A stretch of 64,000 bases of DNA from Adiantum capillus-veneris (GCA_014529385.2 CM043963.1:67004895-67068894); one strand, 5' to 3'; positions 12,801 to 23,232 are shown, numbered from the stretch's first letter. The notes: a model not told the origin generated them from the sequence alone. Program-made: numbers and translations.

Positions 12801-13830
12801 AACATGGATCTCCAGCTTCCAATGAGAACAAGCGACCTTTCTTTCTTCCACGTGCCAATATCTTGCCTGGTCTGCCGTTGTGAAACTCCTCTATGAAGCA
12901 GCCATAACGATTAAAAGGGACTTGCAACCCTTGATCTGTCATTTGTCCAACTGATGCTAAATTCTTTGTGATTGAAGGCACATATAGAACATCTCCCAAT
13001 GTGTTGTATGTCCCGTCTTTTTCTAGCAATGGAACTGAACCAACATGTGTAATCCAATGCATAGTATCATCACCTGTAGTGACAAACTCATCCTCTTCTA
13101 ACTTCTCTTTTCTGTCAAACCATTCACCATGATATGTCATATGATTTGTGGCACCACTATCTAAATACCAATCATCTGTATGATTTGGCTCCACCATGCT
13201 TCCAACAACATGCTCCATAGGAAATAAATGTCCATTCGACCTATTGTCATATATATTTTGATCATGAGGATTGTATCCAACAAAGTCTCCTCCATGTCTG
13301 CCATAACCTCGGCCTCTTCCACCACGATCACGATTTTGATTTAGCCTTGTGTAACATTCTCTTTCAAAGTGACCATAAATGCCACATCTGTTACAATATC
13401 CATCTCTTTGAGGATGTACAAATCGTCCACCTCCACGTCCACGAGTTCGGGCTCTCCCCATGCCTCTTTGGCTATAATCATTGTAACTTTGACTTTGTTG
13501 GTTTTGCCATTGACCTCTTCCAACATTGTTTCCACGACCATAGTTTCCTCTTCCACCTCTATTGTTTCCACGACCTCTAGAGTAAAAAACCTGATCTCTG
13601 GAATTTTTATTTGATGTAGAAGGACCTAACTTGCCTAGCTTCACCTCTTCTTGCAAACAAAGGTTTACTAACTCTTCAAAATCAGGCATGTGTCCTCGAA
13701 CAGATATAGATGTATCCAATGACTTGTATTCCGGTCCCAAACCATTCAATGTCACTGAAACTAAGTCATCATCTGGAACTTCAACATTAATGCTCGCAAG
13801 ATCTTCCTGTATTTGCTTTATCTCTGTCAC
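9892..13830 (-). CDS. Copia Gag C-terminus plus Pol polyprotein
   Basis: An open frame of 1312 codons. The first codon is GTG inside gag, not a true start. In order: a glycine/arginine-rich Gag tail, one CX2CX4HX4C knuckle (residues 146-159), protease active site DSGA (224-227), integrase zinc region with H364/H369 and C399/C402, integrase core D429, D492, E528 with the DD35E spacing, reverse transcriptase from about 800 with YVDD at 990-993, and RNase H (YTDADWAGD, SSTKAEYRGAA) to the end. It would process Gag, copy RNA into DNA and integrate it. All catalytic residues I checked are present. Translation from the natural gag start is blocked upstream by a stop and a frameshift. The terminal TAA at 9892-9894 overlaps the LTR. 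Confidence 0.93.
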   Translation of the reverse strand: MTEIKQIQEDLASINVEVPDDDLVSVTLNGLGPEYKSLDTSISVRGHMPDFEELVNLCLQEEVKLGKLGPSTSNKNSRDQVFYSRGRGNNRGGRGNYGRGNNVGRGQWQNQQSQSYNDYSQRGMGRARTRGRGGGRFVHPQRDGYCNRCGIYGHFERECYTRLNQNRDRGGRGRGYGRHGGDFVGYNPHDQNIYDNRSNGHLFPMEHVVGSMVEPNHTDDWYLDSGATNHMTYHGEWFDRKEKLEEDEFVTTGDDTMHWITHVGSVPLLEKDGTYNTLGDVLYVPSITKNLASVGQMTDQGLQVPFNRYGCFIEEFHNGRPGKILARGRKKGRLFSLEAGDPCLHNGMYANKSATQDDWAELWHKRIGHVNFRRLKHMQSNQIVRGLPKFGRLNFDHVCEACQFGKQSRLPFPKRGRISQSPLEIVHSDIWGPCDHATPNGCRYFITFTDDYSRMTWVYFLKAKSEAFEVFLEFKVMVENENGCQIKCLRTDGGGEYMSHSFDDYLREQDIRRQITCRYTPQQNGVAERKNRVIAEIARAMMNEMNMPLTNWAEAVHTTVHVMNRTPTTAIHEISPYERLYGIKPTVSYMKVFGCVCYVHVPNESRKKMEPKAVKCIFLGYPVEKKGYKCYDPTTRQVYVSRDVRFCEHEPWYKPKPVMIEDEYEEQDNVRHVVDKPGPSTRTISGPHMAEESTGSVNPWSGRLRDKKQDKKGKKKMVEESSGDESLNEDYDLPHLRTPGSKHIEKYVPPYARVEEKSAPQLRRSERVRYPVDRLTYNGYMRTHYAYMVSRVQHKEPTCFQEAIGKSEWESAMDDEMDALVKNDTWDLVRLPSGKKAIGSKWVYKVKCKSDGSVQRYKERVVAKGYAQPKGLDYDETFSPVAKMTTVRLVIAMASMFDWKLRKMDVDNAFLNGDLEEEVYMIQPESYQHPEFPYYVCKLKKALYGLKQASRAWCEKITRFLKKIGFKQSTADHSLFLKHVDGEIVVIVIYVDDLILTGSHAEQILHVKKSLLREFNIKDLGELRYFLGIEIVNTLSGIWMIQRQYALDMLEKYGMTTCKPVDTPLDQNVKLFDDGHYIEDVTMYRKMVGSLIYLTITRPDLSYAVGVVSQFMQNPCKSHLDAVRRIMRYVKAIVSYGMFYEKNRKLCLYGYTDADWAGDFMDRRSTSGYAFSIGNGMISWSSKKQSTVALSSTKAEYRGAALAACEESWLRVLMVDFGFDYLDSVIIYCDNISSIVLAKNPVYHDCTKHIEVHYHFIREKVLANEIDLVYVKTNDQVADIFTKALGKEKFCYFREALGIHHMQAHSELEGEC
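9898..9912 (-). other. Polypurine tract of minus-strand Copia element
   Basis: Minus-strand GAGCTTGAGGGGGAG sits directly against the 3' LTR and overlaps the last codons of pol. Confidence 0.8.
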
Positions 13831-14336
13831 ATAATCTGATATGGATCTATTTCCTCACCATACACAATGTAACCTTTGCTTCAAGTGAACTTTTCGTGGT
13901 TCTGTATTGAGCTGTTCATTCTTGCTAGTATCTCCTATGCTTCCTTTGGAGATTGAGCCTTCTTCACATGTGGTATAAAGAAGTCACTAATGCATAGTGA
14001 AATCCAATGCATCACTTTCCTTGAATTCTCAATCCACTTCTTGTAAGCTTCTACTCCTGCTTGCCATGTTTTATGTGCTTCAACATTCTCTCTATTTGGT
14101 TCCAAACCAACCTCGGGACACTCTTGTTCACCTGTAATATAATCCCATAAACCTTTGCCCATGATAAAGTTCTCCATCCTATAAGACCATATGTTGTAGT
14201 TCTCTCTGGTCAGCTTCTCTCCAACAATCTGTGTGACTTGAGTTGAACTTTCTGCCATCTTCACTCTCTCAATTTCTTCCAAAGGATTTTGATAAAATTT
14301 TGGCAGAGTTTCGTTTGTATTTGGACAATATCTCAA
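13831..14336 (-). pseudogene. Copia gag N-terminal part, stop plus frameshift
   Basis: The minus-strand frame at 14336-13935 encodes the Copia Gag N-terminus (KLTRENYNIWSYRMENFIMG, then LWDYI). It ends at QSPKEA followed by TAG. The family usually has tryptophan here (A-W-E-I-L), so a single G-to-A change of TGG to TAG is the likely cause. Between 13934 and 13831 the continuation needs a frame change to reach ISDYVTEIKQIQEDL, the start of the intact frame. These two lesions separate gag from the otherwise open pol. The probable gag start is the ATG of KMAESSTQ (about 14256); the ATG at 14336 is further upstream and less typical. Confidence 0.85.
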
Positions 14337-15147
14337 GTGACAATTTCAACCAAAGTGCTCATAAACACTGACAAAAAATCTCTCACTGCCAAGGGAAAAT
14401 CCACTGACTCACTTTGCCACAGACTGACTCAGTACTATGCATAAATACTCTAAAACAATGTCCACATGGACCTGTATGCAAATGCAATCCATACGCTGTC
14501 CTGTACCACATATCCATACATCCACCTTCTTCCCATAGTCGTAAACGACATATGAGGTCTTTCGCGGGGCTAGTCGGGGGTTCGCTCCAGTACTTAATCC
14601 ACCTTGCCAAGGTACCAAAGCTCCCTAGGCAAGGCTTCAAAAAACCTCACTCGACCCTCACAAAGACTGCAGTTTTCCAAAATACATTGACCGCATATCC
14701 ATACATAACCACAAAGTACTCAATCTGACAATATAACCGCCTCAACTTCTTTCCACAACCTTTCTTACATAGGCGGCTGTCCATAACGGACCCACAATAA
14801 CCAAACATAATCTTCGATAACACAATATCATGATGCAAAAGCTCTATGTCGCTCTCCAAAACCTGTGTAAATGCTGAATTCTTCACCTGTAACCTGTTAA
14901 TCTACTGCCGAGTGCAAAACTGGACATTTCCTATGCTTGTGTGAGCTGGCTGTTTGCTGTAGAAAATTGCAGATTTTGGCAAATCCGAGTATGCCAATGC
15001 GTCCGGAATGCCCAAAAACATAAAGATAGACTCCTGGATCACTGTATTCCGAGTTCGGGTGAGGGAGTTATGACCAAAAAACCTCTCTTTTTTGCTGTTT
15101 TCCAGAGCAGCGGAAACCTGTGTATTGACTGTAGCTCCTCAAACTGA
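14337..15147 (-). other. Untranslated leader of minus-strand Copia element
   Basis: About 0.8 kb between the primer binding site and gag. Several short frames exist on both strands but none resembles a protein. In a living element this would hold packaging signals; no specific motif is visible. Confidence 0.6.
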
Positions 15148-15159
15148 GCTTTGATACCA
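15148..15159 (-). other. Primer binding site, variant of tRNA-Met type
   Basis: Minus-strand TGGTATCAAAGC lies three bases inside the 5' LTR. It differs by one base from the usual TGGTATCAGAGC. Confidence 0.8.
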
Positions 15160-15162
15160 CTT

Positions 15163-15380
15163 TGTAGAGTGCGCAGGTGATGGAGAAGGTAGGAAAGAAG
15201 ACTACACACACACACACCAACACACATCGAGACACACACACACACAATCGTTACCCTGTAGCAGTCATTCAACGAGCTGCTATTCTCTTCTTCTCTTTTG
15301 AACTATTATCCAAAGTATATTTACAACATAGTATAGTCAGTGTCTAGCAGCCCATAGCACAATGGACATATTCTTTAACA
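15163..15380 (-). repeat. 5' LTR of Copia element (minus orientation)
   Basis: 218-bp partner of 9680-9897 with seven substitutions and no length change. It is followed by the GATAT duplication at 15381-15385. Confidence 0.95.
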
Positions 15381-15385
15381 GATAT

Positions 15386-16010
15386 CACGGCTAAACCAAG
15401 ACTGGGACCACAATACAGAGAAATGGTTGGGATTCTCTTCGAAGCCAGAATTAAGACGAATCAGCCTCTTCCACGGGGATGGATCTACACTGCCTCCCAC
15501 TATCACAAATTGGCCAGAACTCATGTGACAAAGGATCCCGACACCAAAACTTACAACCCTCTCACGCCTTATGAATTTGAGATGTCCACTAAAAGACGGG
15601 ATCAGCTTGAGTAGGAGGCCATTTATAGACTTATCCAGAAGGACAATGCTAGCACAAGGACTTCTAAGGCATCAACACCAAAGAAGGCCAAGAGAAAGCA
15701 GGTTCAGTGGAAGGATATTGGGTAGTTACATCTCAGAATCAGACAATGGATTTTTCCAGTAAGGCACTGGGATCTTCTTGGCTGGGCACCCTTGGAATTA
15801 CAATTATAGGGGTGTGAAGTACTCAACAAGCATGAAGTATGGCATAAAGCCATACCGAAAGAGTACTATCATGAGGAACATTGTTCAAACTCATGAGGAG
15901 CATCGGCCAACTCAGCAACACCAAATCAGAATCAGGCGGTGGATTTTTTTTCCAGAAATTTGGGAATCATACCAAAATTCAAGAAAGGATGGAAGGATGT
16001 AGAAGGAGAA
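15386..16010 (+). pseudogene. Continuation of the gypsy extra ORF
   Basis: Sequence after the Copia insertion that reads on in frame from 9674. It passes through PRLGPQYREMVGILFEARIK and THVTKDPDTKTYNPLTPYEF to a TAG at 15612-15614, then goes on as a lysine-rich stretch (KAKRKQVQWKDIG) with further stops. No known domain is recognised. A basic C-terminal tail could indicate nucleic-acid or nuclear association, but this is speculation. The region ends shortly before a sequence with LTR-like features. Confidence 0.5.
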
Positions 16011-16720
<710 letters not shown>

Positions 16721-18581
16721 GAGTTGTTAAAGACCCTTGAAATGGGACATAGTAAAATTGGAGTGATGTAGCTCCTTTAAACATTCTAAATGTACATTTG
16801 AAATATTTCAATATAATGGTGGGTGTATATGGAGATGTGGTTTTTCCTTTGAGCCTCCAAGGGTTTTTTTCATCCATAGTTAGGGACCTTCATTTGAGTG
16901 AGATTGTTGAGCTATATATAGTATCTCTATATATAACACCTTGGTCCCCTCTTTAAATACTCATCTCGTGTGATCAGTTGACACACTTTGGGGTTTGTAG
17001 ATCCGAGGTGGTCCAGCTCTCTCTCTCCCTCTCTCATCTCTCATCTCGATTTTCCTCCCTCTTCAACAATTACAACTCCATTCATAGATTGTGCCATGGA
17101 GCACTACCATAACCATACCAGATCATAGAGTTTAGATTTTTACAGGGATCCCTAAACTCGAGGAAGCTTACAATACATACAGTTGCAATATGACTCCATA
17201 AAACTAGGGCTTTTTACATGGAAGCCCTGAAACCAAACAACTACTACCACATTGGGAACTAATACACAAAGTAAAAGACTAGATAGGTTTTACTGGGTGA
17301 GCCAAACGAAGATGGGATGCCACCACTAATGAGGGTGTTGCCACCATCCACAACACTATCTGCATCCGCACCGTCACACCCAACCAACATCACAAGGCCA
17401 AGCAATAGAAACCCAAACTAAACAGCAACACTGAGGAAAGTCCCAACCTTTCCAAACAATCATAAGACGACGACACCAAAGCATCGTAGCAAAGCTCCCA
17501 ATAGGTTGAACTCCCAAAATGCAAGAATGCCACCAAGGGATAGGCCCTTGGGCTGTTCTGCACAATTTTAGCCGCCCAAACTCCGTCTCGAACTTGAGGC
17601 CTCAGGAGCCAAATCGAGTACCGTTGAAGATAACTTGACTAGGCTATCAAAGGGGACCACACCCTTGCTTGAGAAAACCACCCACTGTCTCAACATAAGA
17701 AACCCATGCCGAGCTGAACTCGAAACCTGGCCGCCCTTGTCCTCCCAAATAAAAGGCGGGAGGGGCGACCTCTCTCGCATTTCTAAAAAGGAGAGGCAAG
17801 CGATAAAGCACGGCATGCCTCCGTCCCACCTTGCCCCATGGATTCAAGGGGGACCATTTGTCCAATGCTTTTGCAAGCCTACAAAATGTTAGCCAAAATA
17901 CTCATAAAAACTATAATCCCTCTCTTTTGTACACAATCTCAGTAGTAATTGTACTCATAAAAATCACCTTTGCAAAACAGCAGTCAATGATTCATTAGAA
18001 CTCATGCCTTAGTTTAAGCAAAAAATGAATAGGGTGCGTGAAATAATCCATCGTAATTACTTACATATATGCTTTAGATTTTTGCATCTCTCACATTAAA
18101 AGAAAAAAATTTATGACTAAAATCAAATATAGAATGTCGTCTAGGTAAAAGATGAAATATTTGTGAATTCTATTAACAATCACATAAAACATTCAATTGA
18201 TATTAATTTACATTATCTTATGCTACATATATACTAGATCTACCACTTCATTATTTAAGGTGATACTATTTGATGGTTACACAACCCACATTTGAACACC
18301 TGTCAAAACATGTAGTTTTTATTTATTGAAGATTATATTTTCTCATTCATCGTATTTAGTTGTAAAAAAATACCTCATATACACACAATTGAAGAATTTA
18401 TAAACACACTTTCATTGATTTTCACAGCATTGTTTTTTTAAAAAGAAATTATGGACTAAAAATTTTATTTAATGAGCTTAAATTACAAGATTTCTATGAG
18501 TTCAAATCCTTATAAAGTGCTTAGTTGATGGGTATGGCCTATGTATACATTGTAGGTCTTAAGTTTTACTCCATAATTTCA
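16721..18581. other. Unclassified intergenic or old repeat sequence
   Basis: No open frame with recognisable similarity. From about 17900 leftwards on the minus strand the sequence is GC-balanced and passes through two overlapping frames of 72 and 82 codons. It then ends in a T-rich tail with a TTGTAAGC-like signal near 17170. That resembles the 3' end of a transcribed unit or retroposon, but I cannot name it. From 17900 to 18581 it is plain AT-rich sequence. The 3' limit is the TCATG target duplication of the next element. Confidence 0.5.
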
Positions 18582-18586
18582 TCATG

Positions 18587-18835
18587 TGTGCGCTCCTTGC
18601 CGCACTGTCGAAGCAAGGGACTTGCCAATACACCGTATGCGAGCCACAACGGCTCCAAGCACACAACAAGCCTAAACTAGCAAGCTCAAGAAAACAAAGG
18701 GTGTGTCACTCACCGCTCTACGCTCGCCTTCGAGGTGGATTCCTCGCCGCGATGAAGAAGAAGCTGCAGACGTGCCGCGCTCAACCGCTTCGCCGCCGTC
18801 GTGCCTTCGTAATGCTCGATCGCACACACACTCTC

Positions 18836-18874
<39 letters not shown>

Positions 18875-19170
18875 AGGAGGTGAAGAAGAAGAAGAAGATG
18901 GAGATGGAGCAAGAGCACTCTTCAATTGCACAAATGAGAGAATGAGTAAAAATTAGGTTTAGTTGGCTTCTATAGGAGCTCACCCCATTCACACTTGGGC
19001 GCCCATGCTTAACCAACTAATCCCTTGAATGTCCAAGTTAAAGTGCGCCTCTCATTGGCGATCACTCTACCTTTCCCTATTGGACCGACAAGCCCGGTAC
19101 CTGACTCTACCAAATACATAATACGCGTCCATCGTAGGTGATGGGTGTCCGTGTGCCATGAGGGTTAACA
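18587..19170 (-). repeat. 3' LTR of gag-protease element
   Basis: Plus strand TGTGCGCTCCTTGCCG...GAGGGTTAACA. Contains a CT array followed by an AC array at about 18833-18873. It has a degenerate TATA (CCTATAGAAGCC on the minus strand) where the 5' copy has TATAAAAG. Confidence 0.95.
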
Positions 19171-20533
19171 TGCCCCCCTTTCTGATGTAGATTCCGTCCT
19201 CGGAAGCTATTGAGTTGAAGCTGGTTCGTCGAGGTGGAAGAGCATTTGAGATGAATGTCCTTAGCCTGCTTCAGTCACTGCAAAATCAAACAACATTGGC
19301 ACAGTAATTGCATTCTCTTAAAAAGCATATGCAGTTTTAGATAGAAAAATTGATTGGTAAAAGAATTTCAAACAATTTGTTAGCAATGAACATTAAATTG
19401 CAATGTAATCAAATGCATAAACAGATGTAAAGGTAGAAAATTAAACAAGTCTGGGGTCGCTAATTTGACGGTCGAAAAGCACTAGAGATCGAATATTAAT
19501 ACCATGGGTAAGCTTCTTAACTTTCTGTGGTCAATTAAGTTGTTTAATCGCGAGAGCCAAGTATTCATGTTCAAGGGCTGACTAGAGGCTATATCTAGAA
19601 AACCTTGTAGTTAAGCTACCATAAAAGGAATTTCTCATGAAATCATCGCCTGACTGATTACTTTTTCTTTGACCCCCCAAAGTCTTTTCACACTGATTCA
19701 ATTTTGAAGTGGGTGCTTATTTTGTATGCCTTGGGTTTTTTGCTTTTCAAGGAAAAGCGCCCACACTGGGAACCTCTAGGGCTCTAGTACCATAGGCAAT
19801 ACATGTGAGTGAAGTACCAAATCAAGCTGAGATTTCTCTTCCAGCTTAAAATTTTACATTGTGGCACTTTGATTTTTTGCTTGTTCATTTTCAGCATTTT
19901 AATTTTGTAACTTTGGGGGGCCATATAACACTGTTACCCTCCCCAGGCTCATCACATTAGTAAACTCCCTTTATAATACTTAAGCTAAAGGTCACTAGGG
20001 TTAAGCCCACTAGAAAGCCCTAGTACATTTCACACAATGCTGCCTAAATCGGATTAAGAACCTAAGTAACCATTGCTTATTAGCAAGGCATTTCCCATGG
20101 TATTAAGAGAAGATTTCTAATACCTAGCTTGGTCAAACTAGCTTAGTCGGACTGCTTGATTTTTACACCTAAACAAGTGATTATGACAAAAGATTGCATT
20201 GAATTAAATGTTGGATACTAAGCCAATGCGCTGAATAGTATGCTACCAATCACAATCAAAGCAGACAAACATGGATGCAAAAAAGATAAGGGCAATGCTA
20301 ATGGACAAGAAACACCTGTTTGTGTTGATGGTCGCGCTTGATATGAAGTGTGAACGAGAGAAAGGTTCCATGAAGGTCCAAATCCTATCAATAGCAACAC
20401 GCTCCTGTACACACTAGGAAACAAAAGGAATACCTCCAGGAGGTACATCAGTGGGAAAAATTAAAACTCCTAAAAAACAAACTCAAAACACATTCTAGAC
20501 CCCTAACCTACCTATCTGTCACCCCTTTTAGAA
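19171..20533 (-). other. Purine tract and 3' non-coding region of gag-protease element
   Basis: Minus-strand AAAGGGGGGCA (19171-19181) abuts the 3' LTR and is the purine tract. The remaining 1.35 kb to the small ORF has no open frame of note. Remnants of a polymerase would be expected here in an autonomous relative, but none are detectable by eye. Confidence 0.75.
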
Positions 20534-20965
20534 TCAAGGAAAGAGGATATTATATAAACCGGGTGGCCACCCTAAGGCTAGGCCTCTATCCTCATCATCT
20601 AGATAAATAAAATCGTTGTCCGTGAGGCCATAGTCTTCCTCGGTCTCTATTAGTTCCTCTTCATCATCCTCTTGTGCAAGCATGCTAATCAAGAACCTCG
20701 TGATGCGTGGATACTCATCTTGTGCAAAAGAATAAGCATGTGCCATTGGAGACACATTCGCCACTGGGTAGGGATCACTAGTTAGCCATAGACGTATCAG
20801 CCATTCTAACTCCTCAAAATTTCTCTCACATGCAAGGCTCTCTATCAAATCCCATTCGCAAGAAAGTATAGGGTAGCATACGTAGAACACTTGTTGAAAA
20901 GACAAGGGGTACCTTTCATCAAAAATAGAAGTGCATGCCTCTGGTGAAGTAGCCATTTCTGACAA
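20534..20965 (-). CDS. Acidic 143-residue ORF of unknown function
   Basis: An open frame of 143 codons starting MSEMATSPEACTSIFDERYP, about 270 bp downstream of the protease frame and inside the element. The middle is aromatic and leucine-rich (LACERNFEELEWLIRLWLTS). The last third is strongly acidic (EDDEEELIETEEDYGLTD). There is no signal peptide, convincing membrane segment, zinc motif or resemblance to RT, RNase H or integrase. The element is young, so the intact frame could be functional, but a frame of this length can also persist by chance. It could be a remnant of a larger protein, an accessory factor or a captured host fragment. I do not recognise it. Confidence 0.45.
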   Translation of the reverse strand: MSEMATSPEACTSIFDERYPLSFQQVFYVCYPILSCEWDLIESLACERNFEELEWLIRLWLTSDPYPVANVSPMAHAYSFAQDEYPRITRFLISMLAQEDDEEELIETEEDYGLTDNDFIYLDDEDRGLALGWPPGLYNILFP

Positions 20966-21238
20966 GACAGATAGATTTGGTTAGGCCTTTAAAACATAAG
21001 AGTTGTTTTTGTGTGTTGCTTGACTTGACACGGTGAATTTGGACTTATATGTAAGATCTGATAGGGTGCTCTCTCATTGCTAGGCGCTCTTGCTCTTTAC
21101 TATTTTTCTTTTTTTGTGAGTATAAGGCTATATATATACATTCCCTAAGATCGGTGATTGAGAGGTCAGGGAAAAAGGTTGAGAGGGAAACAAATGAATG
21201 ATGACTGTCAGCAAACACTCCCCCCTTCCTTGGGTAGA

Positions 21239-22615
21239 TCATACCGTTTGAAATGAGCTTGTCACCCTTTGAAACCAATTGTTCCAGTTGGTAATTGGTG
21301 AGGATTTTTGCCAGTAGTTTGTTATTACCCTAGGTGCCTTGTCAAGCTGCAACGGTGGTAAGGTACTCTCCCAGGATTGAACTTGAAGTGGTTCATCAGG
21401 TGATTCTTGAACACTCGGAGGTGTGGATTCTTTTGTAGCTTCATGGAGGTCCACTACTATAGATGGAGGCTGTGTAGAAGCTTTTACCTCTTTGGATGTA
21501 TTACAGGAGGAGCTAGAATCTTCATGGGACTCCCCCCTTCCTGAGCTAGGTGGAACAAATCGTTCTTTCTTTGGTACCCAAACTAGCTCGGGAGCAGGTG
21601 TGTAGCATTCTGTGATTTTTTTCTTTCCACGATCATTGATTCGTTTTGGAGCTACGGGATTGGGCTCACTTGGGTCAGGTGATAGGTAAGAGCACAATCT
21701 ACGTTTTGGCACCCAGATTTGATCATTTCCTTGATAGTAGCCTTGGGCTTCCAATAGTCGTTTAGGGATCCATCGCAACATTTTCTTACTTTTCTTGGAG
21801 CGATTGGTACGTTTCTTACAAGGCTTCTGTTTTTTAGCACTAGCTATGGTCACTAAAGAAGCTTTAGGGACCCACTTGTATGTTTTCTTCGTTACATTAG
21901 GATGAGTCTTGTCGGAAGCGATATGCATTGCTTGTAGCATATTTAAGGGTATAGGCATTTCATTCCCCTCAGGTGTTACCCAGGTCGTCCCTCTATTTCC
22001 CCAAGTGTCTATGGTTGATGCTAGGTGGACCCAGTCTACATTGTCTGATTCCGTCATACCCGGTAACACATCCATGTATGGAGAATCTTGGCCAATGTCT
22101 GTATCCTTCTTACAAGTGTAACAATATTGTAGTGGGGCCGAGTGAACTGTGGTGTCAGAGTGATGATCAATAATGGTTTTACTCCCTAAGGGGTGTACCT
22201 TACCAGTCACCAAATCCACTCTAAGGACAGAGTCTTGGAATTGCAAATAGACATGATTTTTAGACCAATCGTGAACCATTTGTGCTTCCCTCATGAATGG
22301 TCGTCCTAAAATCATTTCATATGACATAAGGTGTTTAGAGAAATCCATTACAATGAACGTATGTCGCACCTTGTATCCTAGAACTTTGATCTTAAGATCC
22401 TTGAGCATCCCCATAGGTTTGGCTATGGTACCATTTGCCATCTTTACCACAATGTTAGTAACACTGAGGTGGGGTTTTCCCATGGATTCCCAACAATCTT
22501 TTGTAACGATGCTAACTCCCGCACCACCATCAAGAATTCCCTTTATAGTTAATCCCTTGGTAGTGATGGGTAGGGTCGCATTAGACTCGTCGCCTTCAAA
22601 ATACTGCCTAATTCG
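21239..22615 (-). CDS. Retropepsin-like aspartic protease frame
   Basis: This frame is open from just after a TAA at 22618-22616 down to the stop at 21239, and its first methionine is at 22483. Near the start it holds TIKGILDGGAGVSIVTKD, the retropepsin active-site loop with DGGA instead of DSGA/DTGA. The second hallmark is YEMILGRPFMREAQMVHDW, the conserved ILGRP-type block of gypsy proteases. The remaining 300 residues are basic then acidic, low-complexity, and match nothing. It overlaps the end of the middle frame by about 67 bp in the -1 frame. Expected role is cleavage of the Gag precursor. With no polymerase downstream, the long C-terminal extension replaces what would normally be RT. 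Confidence 0.75.
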   Translation of the reverse strand, partial: RIRQYFEGDESNATLPITTKGLTIKGILDGGAGVSIVTKDCWESMGKPHLSVTNIVVKMANGTIAKPMGMLKDLKIKVLGYKVRHTFIVMDFSKHLMSYEMILGRPFMREAQMVHDWSKNHVYLQFQDSVLRVDLVTGKVHPLGSKTIIDHHSDTTVHSAPLQYCYTCKKDTDIGQDSPYMDVLPGMTESDNVDWVHLASTIDTWGNRGTTWVTPEGNEMPIPLNMLQAMHIASDKTHPNVTKKTYKWVPKASLVTIASAKKQKPCKKRTNRSKKSKKMLRWIPKRLLEAQGYYQGNDQIWVPKRRLCSYLSPDPSEPNPVAPKRINDRGKKKITECYTPAPELVWVPKKERFVPPSSGRGESHEDSSSSCNTSKEVKASTQPPSIVVDLHEATKESTPPSVQESPDEPLQVQSWESTLPPLQLDKAPRVITNYWQKSSPITNWNNWFQRVTSSFQTV

Positions 22616-23232
22616 TTAATGGGTACCTCGATCACAGACTCGTGTCCATCTAAGTCAAGTGATTGCACATGATTTTCCTCATCAATCATAATCGAGTCAG
22701 GCCTATTTGGTTGCGCAAACTGCGGTAATCCCGTTCGTAGCTCTCCGTTAAGGAATGCTCGAAGTGCAAGGAATAACTCAGGATCTCCATACAGCTTTGC
22801 TATGATCGTGGTTCGGATCTCAGAAGACATGAAGTCCACTAGTTTGGCAACATTCATTGGCGTTTTGCAGGGTGTAGGTCCTTGACTAGGAACTGGTGAG
22901 GATGGAATCTCATATTCCTCAATGGGATCAGGTATTCCTTCGTTAAACATCCTTTCCAACAAGAAGGGTGTATGCTCACTTTCTGATGTCCTGTCCTCAC
23001 TCCCTTCTTGGATGATACTAGATATGGCTAACGGTCTATGGTTCATGTGGGGTGGATGAACTTGCGTGGGAAACACTGTGTCATGAATTTTGATATGCAT
23101 GGGTTCTGGTTCTAGTTTCCTTTGAGTCTCCTCCACTAAACCTCTTAGATGTTTCACCTGCTCAATCTCGTCTACTGGGTTTGGGTACGTCCCAATCTTC
23201 TTTTTACGATTTTTCCTTTTTGCCCCTGCGGT
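22549..23232 (-). CDS. Middle frame between gag and protease
   Basis: Open from after a TAA at 23235-23233 to the stop at 22549, first methionine at 23157. It overlaps the gag end by about 61 bp in the -1 frame, and the protease frame then overlaps its own end in the -1 frame again. The overlap segment is lysine-rich, then YPNPVDEIEQVKHLRGLVEE suggests a short helix. The rest is proline-rich with KLYGDPELFLALRAFLNGEL near the end. No domain is recognised. It probably links Gag to protease, as in polyproteins made by ribosomal frameshifting, although I see no canonical slippery heptamer in either overlap. A pair of indels in one original long frame is the alternative. Confidence 0.6.
   Translation of the reverse strand, partial: TAGAKRKNRKKKIGTYPNPVDEIEQVKHLRGLVEETQRKLEPEPMHIKIHDTVFPTQVHPPHMNHRPLAISSIIQEGSEDRTSESEHTPFLLERMFNEGIPDPIEEYEIPSSPVPSQGPTPCKTPMNVAKLVDFMSSEIRTTIIAKLYGDPELFLALRAFLNGELRTGLPQFAQPNRPDSIMIDEENHVQSLDLDGHESVIEVPINELGSILKATSLMRPYPSLPRD

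Larger units (their letters stand above)
9680..15380 (-). mobile_element. Ty1/Copia retrotransposon, largely intact pol
   Basis: A complete Copia element in reverse orientation, 5701 bp, with 218-bp LTRs. It is flanked by a perfect 5-bp duplication GATAT (9675-9679 and 15381-15385). The two LTRs have equal length and I count seven substitutions between them (about 3%), so the insertion is moderately young. Order on the minus strand is LTR, primer site, about 0.8 kb leader, gag start (broken), gag end with protease, integrase, RT and RNase H in one frame, purine tract, LTR. The pol stop codon lies inside the 3' LTR. The target is the degraded extra ORF of the gypsy relic. Confidence 0.95.

Noticed and set aside
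17374-17892. Possible host gene in overlapping 60-85-codon frames
   Set aside because: Frames lie on both strands without consistent homology or splice signals; the stretch looks like a decayed retroposon 3' end.
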